A DNA stretch of 64,000 nt, taken from RGIG4608 sp051867875 (GTDB lineage Bacteria > Bacillota > Clostridia > Oscillospirales > CAG-272). Positions within the stretch are counted from its first letter, which is position 1. Each line of letters starts with the position of its first letter. This document shows positions 24,382-32,788 of this stretch, piece by piece. The notes below the pieces were generated by a model. It was not told where the DNA came from. It saw only the letters and a list, made by a program, of their open reading frames with translations, and ran no database searches. The DNA is taken from NCBI GenBank assembly GCA_051867875.1, contig JBJDZG010000001.1, positions 1-64,000 on the forward strand. Direction: 5' to 3'. The position numbers and the translations under genes were made by a program.

Positions 24382-24774
24382 TCAGTTTCCAAAAGCGTCC
24401 TCAATGTGATTGATTTTCAGCACCTCTGAAGGGGAGCCGTCCTTGGACTTTGAGAGATATATTTCAAGAACGTCCATTCTCGGCGTTTTGCTTGTCGGGT
24501 GTTCGGCAAGATAGCTCTGCGCGGCGGCGACGGTACGTTTCTGCTTTGAAGCAGTTACAGCCATAGCGGGCGTGCCGAAAGCGAGGTCGCGCTCCGAGGC
24601 GCAGGAGCGGGTTTTGACCTCAACAAATATAATATATTGTTTATTTTCGGCAATAATGTCTATCTCGTTGTGCGATGCATAATAATTTTGAGCCACTATC
24701 TTAAATTTCTTGCTTTGAAGATAATAGCACGCAACGCTCTCGCCGTATCTGCCGACCTCAGTAGTGTTTTTCAT
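24382..24774 (-). CDS. yraN: YraN family (UPF0102) nuclease-fold protein
   Basis: A 130-residue restriction-endonuclease-fold protein of UPF0102. The PD-(D/E)xK signature is visible as NEIDIIAE followed by IIFVEVKTR. The ATG at 24774 begins 2 bases after the rnhB stop; longer in-frame extensions overlap rnhB and were rejected. It is the usual neighbour of rnhB in Firmicutes. Its cellular role is not established. Confidence 0.88.
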   Translation of the reverse strand: MKNTTEVGRYGESVACYYLQSKKFKIVAQNYYASHNEIDIIAENKQYIIFVEVKTRSCASERDLAFGTPAMAVTASKQKRTVAAAQSYLAEHPTSKTPRMDVLEIYLSKSKDGSPSEVLKINHIEDAFGN

Positions 24775-24776
24775 AG

Positions 24777-25379
24777 TTATTTTTCGTCCAAAAATCTGAT
24801 AAATTTCTTTCTGTGAATTGGGGAAGGACCGTATTTTCTGAGCGCCTCCATGTGCGCCTTCGTACCGTAGCCCTTGTGCTTGGCGATGCCGTATTCGGGA
24901 TAGTCCCTGTCCATCTGCTCGCACATCTCGTCCCTTGTAACCTTGGCGAGAATTGACGCGGCGGCGATGGACGGACTCGTTGCGTCGCCCCCTATGACCG
25001 TCATCGTGGGAATGGAGAATCCGCGGCTGATATTTCCGTCGATTATGGCGTAATCCGCCTTGATTTTCAAACCCTCAACGGCTCGTCTCATGGCGAGCAT
25101 GTCCGCTTCGAGAATGTTGAGCTCGTCAATTTCCTCAACGCTTGCCTCGGCTATGCAATATGCAAGCGCATTCTCGACGATTTGCTCAAAAACCTGCCTG
25201 CGTTTTTTCGGAGAGAGCTTTTTCGAGTCGTTAAGTCCCTCGATGTAAAATCCCGTAGGGAGTATGCACGCAGCGGCAACGACGGGACCGCAAAGCGGAC
25301 CTCTGCCTGCCTCGTCCACACCGCAGATATAGGTGTAGCCTTGGTCAATAAGGCTTTGTTCTATCGTGTATTCAAGCAT
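24777..25379 (-). CDS. rnhB: Ribonuclease HII
   Basis: A 200-residue RNase HII that removes ribonucleotides and RNA primers from DNA hybrids. The active-site Asp-Glu pair is in GVDEAGRGPLCGP; further motifs are LNDSKKLSPKKR, AIIDGN and the C-terminal HKGYGTKAHMEAL. ATG 25379 follows AAGGAG, which overlaps the 3' end of rbgA. Translationally coupled with yraN. Confidence 0.94.
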   Translation of the reverse strand: MLEYTIEQSLIDQGYTYICGVDEAGRGPLCGPVVAAACILPTGFYIEGLNDSKKLSPKKRRQVFEQIVENALAYCIAEASVEEIDELNILEADMLAMRRAVEGLKIKADYAIIDGNISRGFSIPTMTVIGGDATSPSIAAASILAKVTRDEMCEQMDRDYPEYGIAKHKGYGTKAHMEALRKYGPSPIHRKKFIRFLDEK

Positions 25380-25392
25380 AAATAACCGCTCC

Positions 25393-26256
25393 TTAAATTC
25401 TGTCAAGAGTTATCCTGCCTATTTTGGCGCTTCTGAACTCGTCAAGAAGAACCGCAGCCGTTCTTTCGGTGTTTATCTCACCGCCCGAAATAAGGAAACC
25501 GCGCTTTCTGCCTATCTCCTCGAAAAGCTCGTAATCGGTGTATTCCTCGTATTTGCTCATATCGCCGAGCTTGTATCTCTGGGCTAACATCTCGGGATAG
25601 TATTTGCGAAGACGGGAGCAGAGAACTACCGCAAGGGTTTCGACGTCAAGTATCTTGTCCTTGATAGCACCCGTAAGAGCGAGATTTTCACCCGTAAGTC
25701 TGTCGTCAAACTTGGGCCAGAGAACACCGGGCATATCCATGAGGTCAAGTCCGATATTCGTCGCAACCCACTGCTTGTCAACCGTTACGCCGGGCCTGTT
25801 TTCAACCTTGGCTTTCTTGCTTCCGCAAATCTTATTGATAAGAGAGGACTTGCCGACGTTGGGAATACCGACAATCATTGCTTTTAGCTTTCTTCCGCTC
25901 ATTCCTTTGCTTTCGTATCTCTGTATCTTTTCTGCGAGCACATCCGTGACGGCGTCGCTGATTTTGTTTATTCCCATACCGCTGATGCAGTCGGTCGTTA
26001 TACATACAGTCTGACCCTTGGAATAGTATTCGCACCATTTTTTAGTCATTTCGGGGTCAGCAAGAGTCGCCTTGTTGAGCAAAAGAACAGTGGGCTTTTG
26101 CGCGGTCAGGGAAGCTATTTCGGGATTCCGCGAGCTTTTGGGTATTCTCGCGTCAAGAATTTCTATTACGATGTCTACGTTTTTGAGGTTTTCCGTAATC
26201 ATTCGGCGGGTTTTCGCCATGTGCCCGGGGAACCATTGAATCTGTTCTGATGGCAT
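25393..26256 (-). CDS. rbgA: Ribosome biogenesis GTPase RbgA (YlqF)
   Basis: A 287-residue circularly permuted GTPase required for late 50S assembly. G4 (LLLNKATLAD) precedes G1 (GIPNVGKSSLINK) and G3 (DMPG), the permuted order typical of YlqF. The N-terminal QWFPGHMAKTRR is characteristic. Second gene of the lepB-rbgA-rnhB-yraN series. Confidence 0.95.
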   Translation of the reverse strand: MPSEQIQWFPGHMAKTRRMITENLKNVDIVIEILDARIPKSSRNPEIASLTAQKPTVLLLNKATLADPEMTKKWCEYYSKGQTVCITTDCISGMGINKISDAVTDVLAEKIQRYESKGMSGRKLKAMIVGIPNVGKSSLINKICGSKKAKVENRPGVTVDKQWVATNIGLDLMDMPGVLWPKFDDRLTGENLALTGAIKDKILDVETLAVVLCSRLRKYYPEMLAQRYKLGDMSKYEEYTDYELFEEIGRKRGFLISGGEINTERTAAVLLDEFRSAKIGRITLDRI

Positions 26257-26284
26257 AATAATCTCCGTTTTGTTAGTTTTATAG

Positions 26285-26884
26285 TCAGTTAACCGTTCCT
26301 ATGCGGTCGAAGGGAAAGAATCTGAAAATGACCTTGCCCATGATACTGCGCTCGTCAACAAGACCGACCTCGGAATAACGGCTGTCAAGGGAATTGTTTC
26401 TGTTGTCGCCCATTACGAAGAGGTAACCTTCGGGCACGTAAGTTTCCGTGACGCCCGTCATCTTGTAGTATCCTCTGTCAAGATAAACGTAATCGCCCTC
26501 GTCGATTATTTCGTTTATTTCAAAAATATCGTCCTCTGATACGTATACCTCTCCCGCATCAAAGTCTATTCTGACCCATTTGCCGCCTGTGGCGATGACT
26601 CTCTTGACGACAAATTCATTGAGATTTCCCGTGTCGTGAAAAACAACAATGTCACTTTCTTTGGGTGTGTAGAAAAGATTGCTGATTATTATTTTTTCTC
26701 CGTTGTGCAGCGTATTTGACATTGATACGCCCGTCACCGTCAGCACTTTGAAGAGAATACACAGAAGAATGACGACAAAGACTGCCGATTTTATAAACGC
26801 ATCGAATACGTCGTAAAATAAGCTTGCGTTGCTTGGCACGGCAGGGGCTTTTTGAGTGTTCGTGTTTTCTTGTTCGTTGTTCAT
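26285..26884 (-). CDS. lepB: Signal peptidase I
   Basis: A 199-residue single-span type I signal peptidase (SipS-like). A cytosolic N-terminus is followed by a transmembrane segment (about residues 31-50). The catalytic Ser is in VSMSNTL and the Lys in VVKRVIATGG, followed by the MGDNRNNSLDSRY box. The active site faces outside. First gene of the minus-strand series, with a promoter about 90 bases upstream. Confidence 0.94.
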   Translation of the reverse strand: MNNEQENTNTQKAPAVPSNASLFYDVFDAFIKSAVFVVILLCILFKVLTVTGVSMSNTLHNGEKIIISNLFYTPKESDIVVFHDTGNLNEFVVKRVIATGGKWVRIDFDAGEVYVSEDDIFEINEIIDEGDYVYLDRGYYKMTGVTETYVPEGYLFVMGDNRNNSLDSRYSEVGLVDERSIMGKVIFRFFPFDRIGTVN

Positions 26885-26964
26885 CTTGCCTCCACGTATA
26901 AAACATACTCATATAATAATGGAACAAATCGCGTTCGAAATTGATTTTATATCAAATCTTTATA

Positions 26965-26993
26965 ATTATAGCATACTTTTTCACAATAAACAA
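26965..26993 (-). promoter_or_regulatory. Candidate sigma-A promoter of lepB series
   Basis: On the minus strand TTGTTT (26993-26988), 17-base spacer, TATAAT (26970-26965). The rest of the 26885-27041 interval is AT-rich with no other recognisable feature. Confidence 0.6.
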
Positions 26994-27041
26994 GTTCTTT
27001 TGAAAAAATGTAAAAAAATATGGAAAAAATCAAAAAAAATA

Positions 27042-27070
27042 TTGACATAGTCGCAAAAATATGTTAAGAT
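27042..27070 (+). promoter_or_regulatory. Sigma-A promoter of nfeD-slipin
   Basis: TTGACA (27042-27047), 17-base spacer, TAAGAT (27065-27070). Confidence 0.75.
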
Positions 27071-27076
27071 AGTATG

Positions 27077-27193
27077 ACGCAAAATATTGAACGTGTACAA
27101 GGACATCGTACGCACCGATTTGGGCCTGTTTCTTTACGAGATATAATCGACGGCGATTCTTTTACACTTCAAAATCCATAGTACACATAGGAG
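27077..27193 (+). other. Long structured leader of nfeD-slipin mRNA
   Basis: About 120 untranslated bases between the promoter and the nfeD start. Possible pairings are GTGTAC (27093-27098) with GTACAC (27181-27186), the latter directly before the AGGAG ribosome binding site, and AATCG (27145-27149) with CGATT (27154-27158). A segment ATCG...CGAT (about 27105-27119) may form a third stem. I do not recognise a known riboswitch class. Confidence 0.45.
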
Positions 27194-27201
27194 AAAAATG
27201 T

Positions 27202-27666
27202 ATGCTTGATTATGCTTTAAGTCTTTTGTGGCTTGTCGTTCTCATTGTTTCGATCATTTTTGAAGTTCGTACAAGCGACGTAGTTTCAGTTTGGTTTATG
27301 CCTTCCTCTGCTGTTGCTCTCTTGCTTTCTTTCTTCAAGAGCGGCGATAACATGAAGGACCTTATGATTCAGGTTGTAGCGTTTGTTCTCGTAACGATTG
27401 TTACCTTCCTTATCTTCAAGATTTCGTTCAATAAGAAGATTAAGAGAATGAGAAAGGGCAGAACAAACATCAACGCTATGATAGGCGAGAAATGCCTCGT
27501 TACAGAGGAGATTTCCAATATTCACTCCAAGGGCACAGTAAGATTCAACGGCCTTGATTGGAGCGCACGTTCCGTAGACGATAATGACGTTATCGACGAG
27601 GGAACAGTAGTTTACATTCACGGAATCGACGGCGTTAAGCTCGTTTGTTCAAGAGATGACAAATAA
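27202..27666 (+). CDS. NfeD family membrane protein (short form)
   Basis: A 154-residue NfeD-type protein with hydrophobic segments at about residues 4-20, 28-45 and 52-74, followed by a cytosolic OB-fold (residues about 85-150: MIGEKCLVTEEI, GTVRFNGLDWSARS, VYIHGIDGVKLVC). Short NfeD proteins form pairs with slipins and are thought to organise membrane microdomains. It is followed 18 bases later by the slipin gene. The ATG at 27202 was chosen because the ATG at 27198 meets a stop within four codons. Confidence 0.9.
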   Translation: MLDYALSLLWLVVLIVSIIFEVRTSDVVSVWFMPSSAVALLLSFFKSGDNMKDLMIQVVAFVLVTIVTFLIFKISFNKKIKRMRKGRTNINAMIGEKCLVTEEISNIHSKGTVRFNGLDWSARSVDDNDVIDEGTVVYIHGIDGVKLVCSRDDK

Positions 27667-27684
27667 GGTTAGGAGGACAAAATC

Positions 27685-28611
27685 ATGACAGATGTTATTA
27701 TTGTTATTGTAGGTTTGCTTTTCCTTGGATTGCTTATCGCAATCGCTAACCTCAGAATCGTACCTCAGTCCAAAGCTTACGTTATGGAACGTCTTGGTAT
27801 TTATTCAAGAACGTGGTACACAGGCTTGCACATCAAGATTCCTTTCATTGAAAGAGCTGCTAAAATAATCGACCTTAAGGAACAGGTTGCAGATTATCCC
27901 CCTCAGCCCGTTATTACGAAAGATAACGTTCGTATGCAGATAGATACAGTCGTATTCTACCAGATTACAGACTGTAAGCTCTTTGCTTACGGTCATGCCA
28001 AACCCTTGGAAGCTATCGAGCATCTTACCGCTACTACACTTCGTAATATCATCGGTGAGCTTGAACTCGATACTACGCTTACGTCCAGAGACCTCATCAA
28101 CTCCAGAATGAGAGCTATCCTCGACGAAGCTACTGACGCTTGGGGTATTAAGGTTAACCGCGTAGAGCTTAAAAATATCATTCCTCCCAAGGAAATTCAG
28201 GATGCAATGGAAAGACAGATGAAGGCAGAGCGTGAAAGACGTGAAGCTATCATTCGTGCAGAAGGTGAAAGAAAGTCCACCATTCTCGTTGCCGAAGGTT
28301 ATAAGCAGGCTGCTATCCTTAAAGCAGAAGGTGATAAGCAGGCAAGAATTCTTGCTGCTGAGGCAGAGAGAGAAGCTGAAATTTGCAGAGGTGAAGGTGA
28401 AGCTGAGTACATTCTTCAGGTTCAACAGGCTACTGCTGAAGGTATCAAGATGGTTAACGCATCCGAGCCTTCCAAGGAAGTTCTTGCTATCAAGAGTCTT
28501 GAAGCATTTGAAAAGGCTGCTGACGGTCAGGCTACAAAGATTATTATTCCTTCCGAAATTCAGGGTCTTGCAGGACTTGCTTCCAGCGCAAACGAGATTT
28601 TCAAAGCATAA
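27685..28611 (+). CDS. SPFH/Band-7 slipin (stomatin-like protein)
   Basis: A 308-residue stomatin-type protein. An N-terminal membrane segment (residues 2-20) is followed by the Band-7 domain (IVPQSKAYVMERLG; VDTVVFYQITD-like strand at about 95; RMRAILDEATDAWGIKV) and a long charged coiled coil rich in Ala/Glu/Arg repeats (about 175-250). It forms membrane-associated oligomers that scaffold proteins. It pairs with NfeD, and a terminator follows. Confidence 0.92.
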   Translation: MTDVIIVIVGLLFLGLLIAIANLRIVPQSKAYVMERLGIYSRTWYTGLHIKIPFIERAAKIIDLKEQVADYPPQPVITKDNVRMQIDTVVFYQITDCKLFAYGHAKPLEAIEHLTATTLRNIIGELELDTTLTSRDLINSRMRAILDEATDAWGIKVNRVELKNIIPPKEIQDAMERQMKAERERREAIIRAEGERKSTILVAEGYKQAAILKAEGDKQARILAAEAEREAEICRGEGEAEYILQVQQATAEGIKMVNASEPSKEVLAIKSLEAFEKAADGQATKIIIPSEIQGLAGLASSANEIFKA

Positions 28612-28638
28612 TTTAAGCCTATTAACATAATTTATTTT

Positions 28639-28670
28639 GAAAGACACAAGTTTCTTGTGTCTTTCTTTTT
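28639..28670 (+). terminator. Intrinsic terminator after slipin gene
   Basis: GAAAGACACAAG (28639-28650) pairs with CTTGTGTCTTTC (28654-28665), then a T-run. Confidence 0.9.
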
Positions 28671-28687
28671 TATTTTTCATAAAACCT

Positions 28688-28716
28688 TTGACAAACGGCG
28701 TTCTGTTATGTATAAT
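28688..28716 (+). promoter_or_regulatory. Sigma-A promoter of rsmE
   Basis: TTGACA (28688-28693), 17-base spacer, TATAAT (28711-28716); the ATG is at 28757 after a GGGAG site. Confidence 0.85.
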
Positions 28717-28756
28717 AATATGTAGAAAAGATTTCACGAATACGGGAGAATTTACT

Positions 28757-29503
28757 ATGCCCAGGTTTTTTATCAATAAAGAGCAAATCGACAACGAACA
28801 TATAACTATTTACGGCGACGACGCTCACCACATATCTCGCTCGCTTCGTATGGCGGCAGGTGAACATATCACCGTTTCCGACGAAGACTCGTTTGAATAT
28901 GACTGCGTTCTTAAACAGTTCAACGACGGCAACGTAGTTGCCAAAATCGTGCATAAATATACTTCCAAAAAGGAAATGCCCGTCAAGGTGCATCTTTTTC
29001 AAGCGTTGCCCAAGGGCGAAAAGCTTGACTTTATAATTCAAAAATCCGTTGAATGCGGTGTTTACGATATTACGCTTTTTGAGAGCGAAAGATGCGTCGT
29101 CAAGGTAAAAGAGGACGCGGAAAACCGCAAAAACGAACGGAGAAATAAAATAGCGCTTGAAGCCTGCAAGCAGTGCGGACGGGGCAGAATTGTTGAAGTT
29201 TATCCCACCGTCAGCTTTGAAACAATGCTTGATATCGCAGGAAAATCCGATGCAGTCCTGTTTTGCTATGAGGGTGAGGGAACAGAGCCCTTGGGAGAGG
29301 TGCTGAATAACCTCAAAGCCACACGTGAGCTTAAAGATATCGCGCTCATCATCGGTTGCGAGGGCGGTTTTTCGCTTGCCGAGGTTGAAAAAGCAGAGAA
29401 GCGCGGTTTTGCAAAAATCGGACTCGGAAAAAGGATACTCCGCGCCGAAACCGCGTCAATTATGGCGCTCTCATGCCTTGTCTACGAATTTGAATTGAAA
29501 TAA
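28757..29503 (+). CDS. rsmE: 16S rRNA (uracil(1498)-N3)-methyltransferase RsmE
   Basis: A 248-residue SPOUT methyltransferase. An N-terminal PUA-like domain (MPRFFINKEQ...DDAHHISRSLRM) precedes the knot domain with EACKQCGRGRIVEV, IGCEGGFSLAEVEKA and LGKRILRAETAS, which form the SAM-binding trefoil knot. ATG 28757 gives the canonical N-terminus; the upstream frame contains the preceding terminator and promoter. Monocistronic here, not linked to prmA as in many Firmicutes. Confidence 0.94.
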   Translation: MPRFFINKEQIDNEHITIYGDDAHHISRSLRMAAGEHITVSDEDSFEYDCVLKQFNDGNVVAKIVHKYTSKKEMPVKVHLFQALPKGEKLDFIIQKSVECGVYDITLFESERCVVKVKEDAENRKNERRNKIALEACKQCGRGRIVEVYPTVSFETMLDIAGKSDAVLFCYEGEGTEPLGEVLNNLKATRELKDIALIIGCEGGFSLAEVEKAEKRGFAKIGLGKRILRAETASIMALSCLVYEFELK

Positions 29504-29580
29504 TTGTGCATGCTACCATGTATTCTGCCAAAAAAGCACAAAAAAAATTAAAAAAATTAGATAAAATATCAAAAAACCTA

Positions 29581-29621
29581 TTGAAAAATCACAAAAAATA
29601 TAGTATGATATAGTATACTAT
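29581..29621 (+). promoter_or_regulatory. Promoter and palindromic operator candidate of PucR-type gene
   Basis: TTGAAA (29581-29586), 17-base spacer, TATGAT (29604-29609), followed at once by the 12-bp perfect palindrome ATAGTATACTAT (29610-29621) at the likely transcription start. Confidence 0.55.
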
Positions 29622-29663
29622 GTACAAAAACATTTAGAACTTATTAATGAGAGGTTTTAATTT

Positions 29664-30749
29664 ATGTCTAACAGATTGTTTCAAGGCGTTGTTCATCAGA
29701 TGAAAGATGCGGTTGACCGCGTAATTGGTGTTATTGATGAAAACGGCGTTGTAGTAGCGTGCTCCGAACTTACTAAAATCGGCGAAGTAAGACAGGGAGT
29801 TGCGGAGGAGATTTCTTACTCTGCAAAATCCTTTACCATGCTTGGAAATACATACAGCCCCATCACGCCCGGCGTAAGAAGCGAGTATTTCGTATTCGTT
29901 GAGGGCGAGGATAAGAATGCTGAAAAAATTGCCAAGATTTTGGTCGTATCCTTTGCTAATATTAAGAATCTTTACGATGAAAAATATGATAAGGGCTCGT
30001 TTATTAAAAACGTAGTTCTTGATAATATTCTTCCGAGTGACATATATATTAAGAGCAAGGAGCTTCATTTCAATACCGAAGAGGTAAGAATAGTATTCCT
30101 CGTAAAATTCTACGGAAGAACGGATATGATGCCCTTTGAAATTCTCCAGTCTATTTTCCCTGACAGAGCTAAGGACTATATTATCAGCGTCAGCGAGCAG
30201 GACTGCGTAGTCGTTAAGGAAATAAAGCCCACGACTGACCGTAAGGAAATCGAAGCTATGGCTCAGAATATGGTCAACACCTTAAATTCAGAGTATTATG
30301 CTAAAGTTGCAGTAGGTATTTCCAGCGTCGTTGATAACATTAAGGACCTTGCAAAGGCCTATAAGGAAGCTCAGGTAGCACTTGACGTAGGTAAGGTTTT
30401 TGAAACAGAAAAGAACATCATCAGCTATGAAAATCTCGGCATCGGAAGACTTATTTACCAGCTTCCCACGACAATGTGCGAGATGTTCCTCTCCGAAGTA
30501 TTCAAAAAAGGTTCGCTTGACTCTCTCGACAAGGAAACACTTATGACAATTCAGTGCTTCTTTGAGAATAACCTCAACGTATCCGAAACTTCAAGAAAGC
30601 TTTTTGTACACAGAAACACTTTGGTTTACAGACTTGAAAAAATCCGTAAGCTCACAGGACTTGACCTTCGTGAGTTTGAGCACGCCATAATCTTCAAGGT
30701 TGCTCTCATGGTTCAGAAATATCTCAAGTCTATTTCTTCAAAATATTGA
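29664..30749 (+). CDS. PucR/CdaR-type transcriptional regulator
   Basis: A 361-residue regulator. The C-terminal PucR-type helix-turn-helix is clear (about residues 298-355: NLNVSETSRKLFVHRNTLVY, RLEKIRKLTGLDL, FEHAIIFKVAL). The central region (about 180-265) resembles the GGDEF-like fold of CdaR proteins (VAVGISSVVDNIKDLAKAY). The N-terminal part (VDRVIGVIDENGVVVACSE) resembles the sugar-diacid sensor domain. CdaR relatives respond to glycerate, glucarate or purine metabolites, but no target operon is adjacent. The gene may be autoregulated through the promoter palindrome. Confidence 0.85.
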   Translation: MSNRLFQGVVHQMKDAVDRVIGVIDENGVVVACSELTKIGEVRQGVAEEISYSAKSFTMLGNTYSPITPGVRSEYFVFVEGEDKNAEKIAKILVVSFANIKNLYDEKYDKGSFIKNVVLDNILPSDIYIKSKELHFNTEEVRIVFLVKFYGRTDMMPFEILQSIFPDRAKDYIISVSEQDCVVVKEIKPTTDRKEIEAMAQNMVNTLNSEYYAKVAVGISSVVDNIKDLAKAYKEAQVALDVGKVFETEKNIISYENLGIGRLIYQLPTTMCEMFLSEVFKKGSLDSLDKETLMTIQCFFENNLNVSETSRKLFVHRNTLVYRLEKIRKLTGLDLREFEHAIIFKVALMVQKYLKSISSKY

Positions 30750-30763
30750 TTTGTATGATGTAC

Positions 30764-30798
30764 TTAAGCGAAACGGCGGAGTTTCCCGTTTCGCTTAA
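30764..30798 (+). repeat. 13-bp inverted repeat after the PucR-type gene
   Basis: TTAAGCGAAACGG (30764-30776) pairs perfectly with CCGTTTCGCTTAA (30786-30798). No T-run follows, so it may be a weak terminator or a stabilising hairpin. Confidence 0.55.
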
Positions 30799-30868
30799 AG
30801 TGCGTATTTAGAATGAACTGATTTTTAAGACAATATACGCCATACACTTTGGCAGAATGGAGATTAAT

Positions 30869-32263
30869 ATGAAAAACAAACTTTTATTATCTTTAGTCTC
30901 GATACTTCTTACAGTTATTATTTCAACTTCGTGCGTATCCTGCATTTTCCCCGACTCGTCTTTTCCGGGTTTACCGACAACCACTAATAATGATATTGAT
31001 AATCCCAACGGAACCGAGCCTTCAATCGATTATAACGATACTTTCTATCTCATCGACGCACTCTTTAAGAATTTCTCAATCTTCGATGTCGATTACGAAA
31101 CGGCTATGCTCGCCGCTATTCGCGCCTATCTCGGCGCTACGGGCGATAAGTACGCATTGTATTACACCCCCGAAGAACTTAAAGATATGCAGAGCGATAA
31201 CAACGGCGATCTCTACGGTATAGGCGTTCAGGTAATTTTCGATTATGACAATTACTACATGGAATTTGTAATGATTTTCCCCGATTCTCCCGCTCAGGGT
31301 ATGCTCGAGGTGGGCGATAAGGTAACTCATATTATGGTAGACGGCGAAAAAGTCGCCCTTGCCGATATAGTTGAGCAGAATAAAGAAAAGGTAAGAACTC
31401 TTTACCCCACATATACCGAGGAAGAGATAAATAACGTAGCTTGCTACGAAACCTTCAGGTACGCTATTTCCAAGCTTAAAGGCGCTGAGGGAACGTATGC
31501 CGAATTTACCGTTGACAGAAACGGTGAGATTCAGGAGCACAAAATCCGGAGAGCAAAGGTTAAAACACTTTCCGTTACTTGCAAGACCTCAACAAGAGAT
31601 GCAAGCGTAGGTATCGTTTCAATCAGTGAATTTAATTTGACAACTCCCACGCAGTTCAAGCAGTGCATGGATCAGCTTATCGAGCAGGGCTGTAACAAAT
31701 TTATCTTTGACGTAAGAAACAATCCCGGTGGAGACCTTGCATCGGTTGTTGCGGTGCTCAGCACGCTTCTCAATAAGAACGATGTAATACTCTCCACAAA
31801 GGACCATAACGGAACTGTTGAGATAACAACCGTTGAACCCGTAACCTACTCACCTCTCTCCGACTATTCTTCTTGCAACGTAACTAATGCTGATATCGGA
31901 AAATACAGAGGTTATGAAATGGTCGTCCTTGCAAATGAAAATTCCGCAAGCGCGGCTGAACTTTTCACGTCAGTGCTTCGCGATTATGAGCTCGCACAGA
32001 TAGTCGGCGTTAAGACATACGGAAAGGGAAGTATGCAGAGCATTATATCCCTCAGCAATTACGGCTCCGAGTATTACGGTGCTCTTAAACTCACAACTAA
32101 GCTCTATTTCCCGCCATGCGGTATCGGATACGACGGCGGTATCGGAATTGAGCCCAATTTCCCCGTAGAACTTGAGGGCGAGGCGGCGAATACTAATTTC
32201 TATAAGCTCACAGAGGCAATAGACAATCAGCTTCAAAAGGCTGTTTCCGTATTAATTGATTAA
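30869..32263 (+). CDS. S41 family C-terminal processing peptidase, exported
   Basis: A 464-residue serine peptidase of family S41 (CtpA/Prc). The N-terminus has a hydrophobic signal followed by STSCVSC, possibly a non-classical lipobox, then a Thr/Asn/Pro linker. A PDZ domain (FPDSPAQGMLEVGDKVTHI) precedes the protease core FDVRNNPGGD, the catalytic Ser in NENSASAAELF and the Lys in GVKTYGKGSMQ. ATG 30869 fits GGAG at 30859-30862. In Firmicutes such enzymes process envelope or sporulation signalling proteins; the target is unknown here. Confidence 0.9.
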   Translation: MKNKLLLSLVSILLTVIISTSCVSCIFPDSSFPGLPTTTNNDIDNPNGTEPSIDYNDTFYLIDALFKNFSIFDVDYETAMLAAIRAYLGATGDKYALYYTPEELKDMQSDNNGDLYGIGVQVIFDYDNYYMEFVMIFPDSPAQGMLEVGDKVTHIMVDGEKVALADIVEQNKEKVRTLYPTYTEEEINNVACYETFRYAISKLKGAEGTYAEFTVDRNGEIQEHKIRRAKVKTLSVTCKTSTRDASVGIVSISEFNLTTPTQFKQCMDQLIEQGCNKFIFDVRNNPGGDLASVVAVLSTLLNKNDVILSTKDHNGTVEITTVEPVTYSPLSDYSSCNVTNADIGKYRGYEMVVLANENSASAAELFTSVLRDYELAQIVGVKTYGKGSMQSIISLSNYGSEYYGALKLTTKLYFPPCGIGYDGGIGIEPNFPVELEGEAANTNFYKLTEAIDNQLQKAVSVLID

Positions 32264-32296
32264 TTTATGATTTTATTTATATAGGAGAATTGACTT

Positions 32297-32779
32297 ATGG
32301 CTAAGGCAAAACAGATGTTGTACACAAAAGAAGGCTTCCAGGCTTTGCAGAACGAGCTCAAAGAGCGTCAGACAGTAAAGCGCGAAGAAATAAAGGAAGC
32401 TATCGCTCTTGCACGTTCTTTCGGAGACCTTTCCGAGAACTCCGAGTACGATGAAGCGAGAAACGAGCAGGCGAAAAACGAAGCGAGAATTCTCGAACTT
32501 CAAGCAATGATAGACAATGCTCTTATCGTTGATGAAACCAAAATCGATACGAGCGTTATCAGCATCGGTTCAAGCGTAAGAGTTTATGATAATGAATACG
32601 GCGAAGAGGTTGAATACAGTATCGTTGGTTCTAACGAGGTAGACCCTCTTACAGGAAAGATTTCCGACCAGTCCCCCATCGGCAGAGCGCTTATGGGTAA
32701 GGCTGCGGGTGTAGAAATCTCAGTTGAAACACCCTCGGGAACTATCACGATGAAGATTCTTGAGGTTACAAGAAAATAG
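32297..32779 (+). CDS. greA: Transcription elongation factor GreA
   Basis: A 160-residue GreA. The N-terminal coiled coil carries the acidic tip DLSENSEYDEARNEQ (residues about 43-57), which enters the RNA polymerase secondary channel. The C-terminal FKBP-like domain ends ISVETPSGTITMKILEV. A TAGGAG site precedes it. It is followed after 9 bases by lysS, a common Firmicutes pair. Confidence 0.95.
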   Translation: MAKAKQMLYTKEGFQALQNELKERQTVKREEIKEAIALARSFGDLSENSEYDEARNEQAKNEARILELQAMIDNALIVDETKIDTSVISIGSSVRVYDNEYGEEVEYSIVGSNEVDPLTGKISDQSPIGRALMGKAAGVEISVETPSGTITMKILEVTRK

Positions 32780-32788
32780 GAGAAAGAA

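Noticed and set aside
27141..27146. TATAAT inside the nfeD leader
   Set aside because: No -35 at the right distance; a better promoter is at 27042-27070.
27805..28794. Open frame of 329 codons on the minus strand
   Set aside because: Antisense shadow of the slipin gene that also crosses its terminator; composition is typical of reversed coding sequence.
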